From Tetmemena sp. SeJ-2015 (lineage: Eukaryota; Ciliophora; Spirotrichea; Sporadotrichida; Oxytrichidae), in assembly GCA_027382625.1 (NCBI GenBank), contig JAJKFJ010024116.1, forward strand, positions 1 to 19,504: 19,504 bases of DNA. Direction: 5' to 3'. Position 1 is the first letter of the stretch; each line of letters opens with the position of its first letter. Below the pieces are notes generated by a model. It did not search any database, was not told the origin of the DNA, and saw only the letters and a program-made list of their open reading frames with translations. The translations under genes were made by a program, and so were the position numbers. Below, one piece after another: positions 16,789 to 19,504 of the stretch.

Positions 16789-19504
16789 TCATTTCTCTGG
16801 AATCTAATTGAAGTTCTCACTCATCAATATGTTAGAAGTGTCTGGGAATAGTGTGATGCGCTTGTGCTTGAGAGTCCTAGCAAGTTCAATCAGCACATCA
16901 AGCTCCTAGATACCGTAGTCTATCCCCTTCAGCTTATCGATTATCTCATCCACGTCATTGCTCAAGTCCCTTACCTCATGGATCTTATAAATGGAAAATT
17001 GAATTAAATTTATCTTCATTCTCCCTGGGATATCTTCTGCTGGCTAAGTATTAGTTCCATCTTAATTAGTGACATTGTCACTGTCCTCCATGTGTGAGAA
17101 TCTGTTGTCGAAAGTTGCTCCTGGAATAACTGAAGTAGCCCCTTGACCTCCATACAAATCCTCATTCATTCCAGATGAGTGTTACCCTTTCTTGATAGCA
17201 AATTGTATACTCATTTTTATGATGAGAGATTAGTTCCCATTAGACCTGGGCTAAGACAGCTCTTTCTTCCTTTGGAGTAATCCCCCGCCTCCAGTCTTCA
17301 TCTTTGAGAAGTTGCTGTTAGCGCCTGCTGACTGGAAATTAGTAAGGTTGCTGTTATTGTTGAGTGCACTGCTGTTGCCTTACATGGTGAGGTTGCTGTT
17401 CATGTTGTTCATGTTTAAGTTGAGGCTGTTATGGTGCGGAGAAACTCCCTAGCTGACCATGGCCTGCACATGCTCTTTCATCATCCTCTCTTCCTCCTGC
17501 TTTATAATATTCTCCTCATGCATTTGAGCCTGCTTGTTCTTGCTAGTGACCTGGTTGAAACCGCCCTTCTTGATTACTGATAAGTCAACTAGCTGAGGAA
17601 CTTCTTGTGTTTGGTTAGATTTCTTGTCAGGAGCTAACTATAATAAAATTAAAGTGAGGGATATGAATCTATTATAATAGTTGCCCTCTAAACTAAACAC
17701 CATTTGTTTGTTGGGGAGGAAGTGGCCAATAGTACCAGACTTCTAAATTACCTGCGCTTGCTGCACTCTGCTTTATTACTTCTACAATTGACTCTAGGCT
17801 CCTTCACTCACAGGCTAAAATAAATATGCTAGTTTATTTGTTGGAAGGGCAGAGACTTAAGCTACAATTGACTCTGAGGCTAAGGAGGACTAACTTAAGA
17901 ATCAATATGGACCAGTGGAGAAACCTTGGTGTCAAAGTCTTCTTGCTTTTTCTCTATTATGGTTACTAATTAAGTAATTCTTACATTGAATGTCTTTCTT
18001 GACCATGATCTTCGTCCTTGCTGAGATTCTCTGAATATAAAATAAATGTCGTTCAAGTTAAGTGGCTGCTGCAGAGCTGGCTAACCTTGCCCATCTGTTC
18101 CCTCTCCCAAGACCTTTGCTGCTGCGTAGTACTTTATTAGGTTTGCTGCCCACACTAGTAACAACGCAGCTCCCTCAGAATGCAAGTGCACGTTCTCAGG
18201 AGTCAATTACAATCAAATGTAACATTGTGAAGTCAATTAAGCGCTTCCCTTAGAGTTGAGGAGTTGTTGAGCTTTAAGAACATCGAAAGCCTTGAGAGTC
18301 TTTGGCCTTGTCTGTGTAAGCTCCATCTTAAATTGAGGGCGAGATATGATCTCTTTAGCAGTTTACCAGTTGAAGGGTGTAGCTTTGAATCCCCTCAACT
18401 GTAAAACTATCTGAAGAGTCTTCTCCACCAAAGGAGGTGGCTTAGAAAATGCTTTCAATTCCATAAGTTTAGCTTTAGTAAGATTCCTGATTGACTCCTC
18501 CACTTCACTTTAAGCTGACTACAAGTCATCTTCTAGCAATTCATCTGCAAAGCCCTTTAAGATCTGCTGCTCGATTAATAACAAATTAACTAAATTTTTA
18601 GATTTCATCACTGTTAGTTTATGTTCCCCCAACATTTACGACTCCCAACTTTGCAGATTGGTTTTAGTCAAGCAAGGGACTACCACCTGAGACATTTAGA
18701 TCTTGAATGAGGGTGGGTGAGTTTGGTTGAGGAGAGTTGCTGTTTCCCCTGTTAAGTTCATTAACTGCACCTTCATCTGCTACAAATAAAAATCACAGTG
18801 GTTTGTCTGTTCAAAGCACCTGGAGCTGTGAAATTAAGTTGAAGTCCACTTTGGAGTGTTGACATAGTTTGCTGCATCCCTGGCCTTGGACTAAGCTTTG
18901 ACTTCTATAGGTTCGTAATAGAAAACTAGATACAGATAAATTTAATAGCTGAGGTCTTGAAAGCATTACTACCTTTAAGTCCTAGAGATTACTTAGCCTA
19001 TTCAGAACATAAAAAACGATTTTAAGAAGAAGCACTCATCATGAAGACCTTAGCATTTAAGGGCCTCTTCCCAGTCTGATTGCTATAAACTTAATACTAC
19101 TAGTCCATTGCTTTCCTCATCTCATTTTCCTGTTAAACTATCTACTCATGAAAATAAAAGAATAGAGTTGAGTAGTTCCTTAGCTCTGTCAGTTATTACC
19201 TTGAACAACTCACCTCCTCTCAAAGTCTATTGTCCTATCTAAGCACCTGCACTCCAAATGCAAACTATTATCAGAATGTTCTCAATCTCCATCTTCTAAA
19301 GTAAACTTAGTAGTTTGCCACCAGCTCCTGCCTCCCCATCATCTTCTGATCCTTCAGTGAGTCCAGTTTGTTGAGTAAGTGGATCTAGCTAGTTCACTCT
19401 ATAGGCTATGATCTTATTCTTGGCTGAGGGGAACTTAGAATGCAAGGCGTTGTTTACATCTGAGAGATAAGACTTCACAAATTGCACTTAATCTGAGTGA
19501 GATA
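16789..19504 (-). CDS. IMPACT-domain protein with dynein-stalk-like region (5' end off window)
   Basis: TGA at 16789-16791; the N-terminus lies beyond 19504. First comes an IMPACT/UPF0029 domain (~19500-19170): ALHSKFPSAKNKIIAYRV, the hallmark SEDDGEAGAGGKLL, and IENILIIVCIWSAGAQIG. IMPACT/YIH1 proteins bind GCN1 and restrain GCN2. After an Asn/Ser/Pro-rich linker, ~18050-18560 resembles the first stalk helix of dynein heavy chains: ELKAFSKPPPLVEKTL (compare dynein V..KPP..V), FNWQTAKEII, then LTPENVHLHSEGAALLLVWAA. No AAA+ motor follows; the rest is Gln/Asn-rich with a coiled coil (QEEERMMKEH) and a C-terminal helix. A 40-nt GT..AG intron fits 18780-18819. Interruptions at 17782-17875, 18201-18239, 18573-18604 and 19127-19180 are IES-like. 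Two adjacent genes, the first ending at an in-frame TGA near 19148, remain possible. Confidence 0.66.
17782..17875. other. Candidate IES, 80 bp, 14-bp repeats
   Basis: CTACAATTGACTCT is repeated exactly at 17782-17795 and 17862-17875. On the minus strand the unbroken frame meets a TGA inside it; removing 80 bp joins SPPQPQSQLQ to KQQSRVQQAQ and the frame then stays open to the stop at 16789. This is the longest repeat and the largest element found. Confidence 0.8.
18201..18239. other. Candidate IES, 30 bp, AGTCAATTA repeats
   Basis: AGTCAATTA at 18201-18209 and 18231-18239. The length is a multiple of three but it carries an in-frame TGA on the minus strand. Removal joins NSKGSAQLT to PENVHLHSEGA, giving the TPENV motif typical of dynein stalks. 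Confidence 0.75.
18573..18604. other. Candidate IES, 28 bp, GATT repeats
   Basis: GATT at 18573-18576 and 18601-18604; the core is over 90% A/T. Removal (minus strand) joins GGTQTNSDEI to EQQILKGFADELL across a frame change. It is the third element of exactly 28 bp. Confidence 0.8.
19127..19180. other. Candidate IES, 49 bp, TTCCT repeats
   Basis: TTCCT at 19127-19131 and 19176-19180. On the minus strand removal joins KVITDRAKE at the end of the IMPACT domain to NEMRKAMDQQYQ and removes a TGA. A 55-nt GT..AG intron that also cuts the last IMPACT helix is the alternative. Confidence 0.62.

Noticed and set aside
1..19504. Bacterial origin, operons, Shine-Dalgarno sites or a CRISPR array
   Set aside because: Coding frames need TAA/TAG as Gln and spliceosomal introns, and the gene families are eukaryotic. 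No regularly spaced repeat array was seen.
1..19504. Telomeric repeats or a complete somatic nanochromosome
   Set aside because: No C4A4 or G4T4 tract at either end or inside the window.

Overview
The window looks like ciliate DNA, and most likely germline (micronuclear) DNA. Long reading frames appear only if TAA and TAG are read as glutamine and TGA is the sole stop (ciliate nuclear code). Genes are tightly packed on both strands and carry short introns, mostly 34-55 nt, with GT(A)..AG ends. No telomeric repeats (C4A4/G4T4) are visible, so this is not a complete gene-sized somatic chromosome. The species cannot be named from the sequence. The direct-repeat insertions described below are most like those of spirotrich/hypotrich ciliates.

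Layout. (1) 1-1158, minus: the N-terminal part of an ATG11/FIP200-like autophagy scaffold, running off the left edge. (2) 1271-1990, plus: a small EF-hand-like protein with an MGN start; it shares a 112-bp divergent promoter region with gene 1. (3) 2382-2834, minus: MBF1/EDF1, the most certain gene. (4) 3430-8227, minus: a large unrecognised protein of about 1,400-1,500 residues with many short introns. (5) 8305-11283, plus: a Sel1-repeat protein, divergent from gene 4 across only 77 bp. (6) 11284-12410: no confident gene. (7) 12411-16655, plus: a class I cyclic-nucleotide phosphodiesterase with a hydrophobic N-terminus and a long low-complexity C-terminal tail. (8) 16789 to beyond 19504, minus: a protein with an IMPACT (UPF0029) domain, then a region resembling the dynein heavy-chain stalk, then an Asn/Gln-rich tail.

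The main discovery is a set of small AT-rich insertions inside coding exons of genes 5, 7 and 8, with weaker cases in gene 4. Each is flanked by a direct repeat of 3-14 bp and most break the reading frame or bring in an in-frame TGA. Removing the insertion plus one repeat copy restores one continuous protein. The clearest have no usable GT..AG ends, so they are not ordinary introns. Lengths cluster at 22-32 bp (three are exactly 28 bp), with longer ones of 41, 49 and 80 bp. These are the properties of internal eliminated sequences (IESs) with pointer repeats, which ciliates remove from germline DNA when the somatic nucleus develops. The coding segments are in linear order; no scrambling or inversion was seen.

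No tRNA, rRNA, CRISPR array or known transposon was recognised. Exon boundaries come from reading by eye and should be treated as models.
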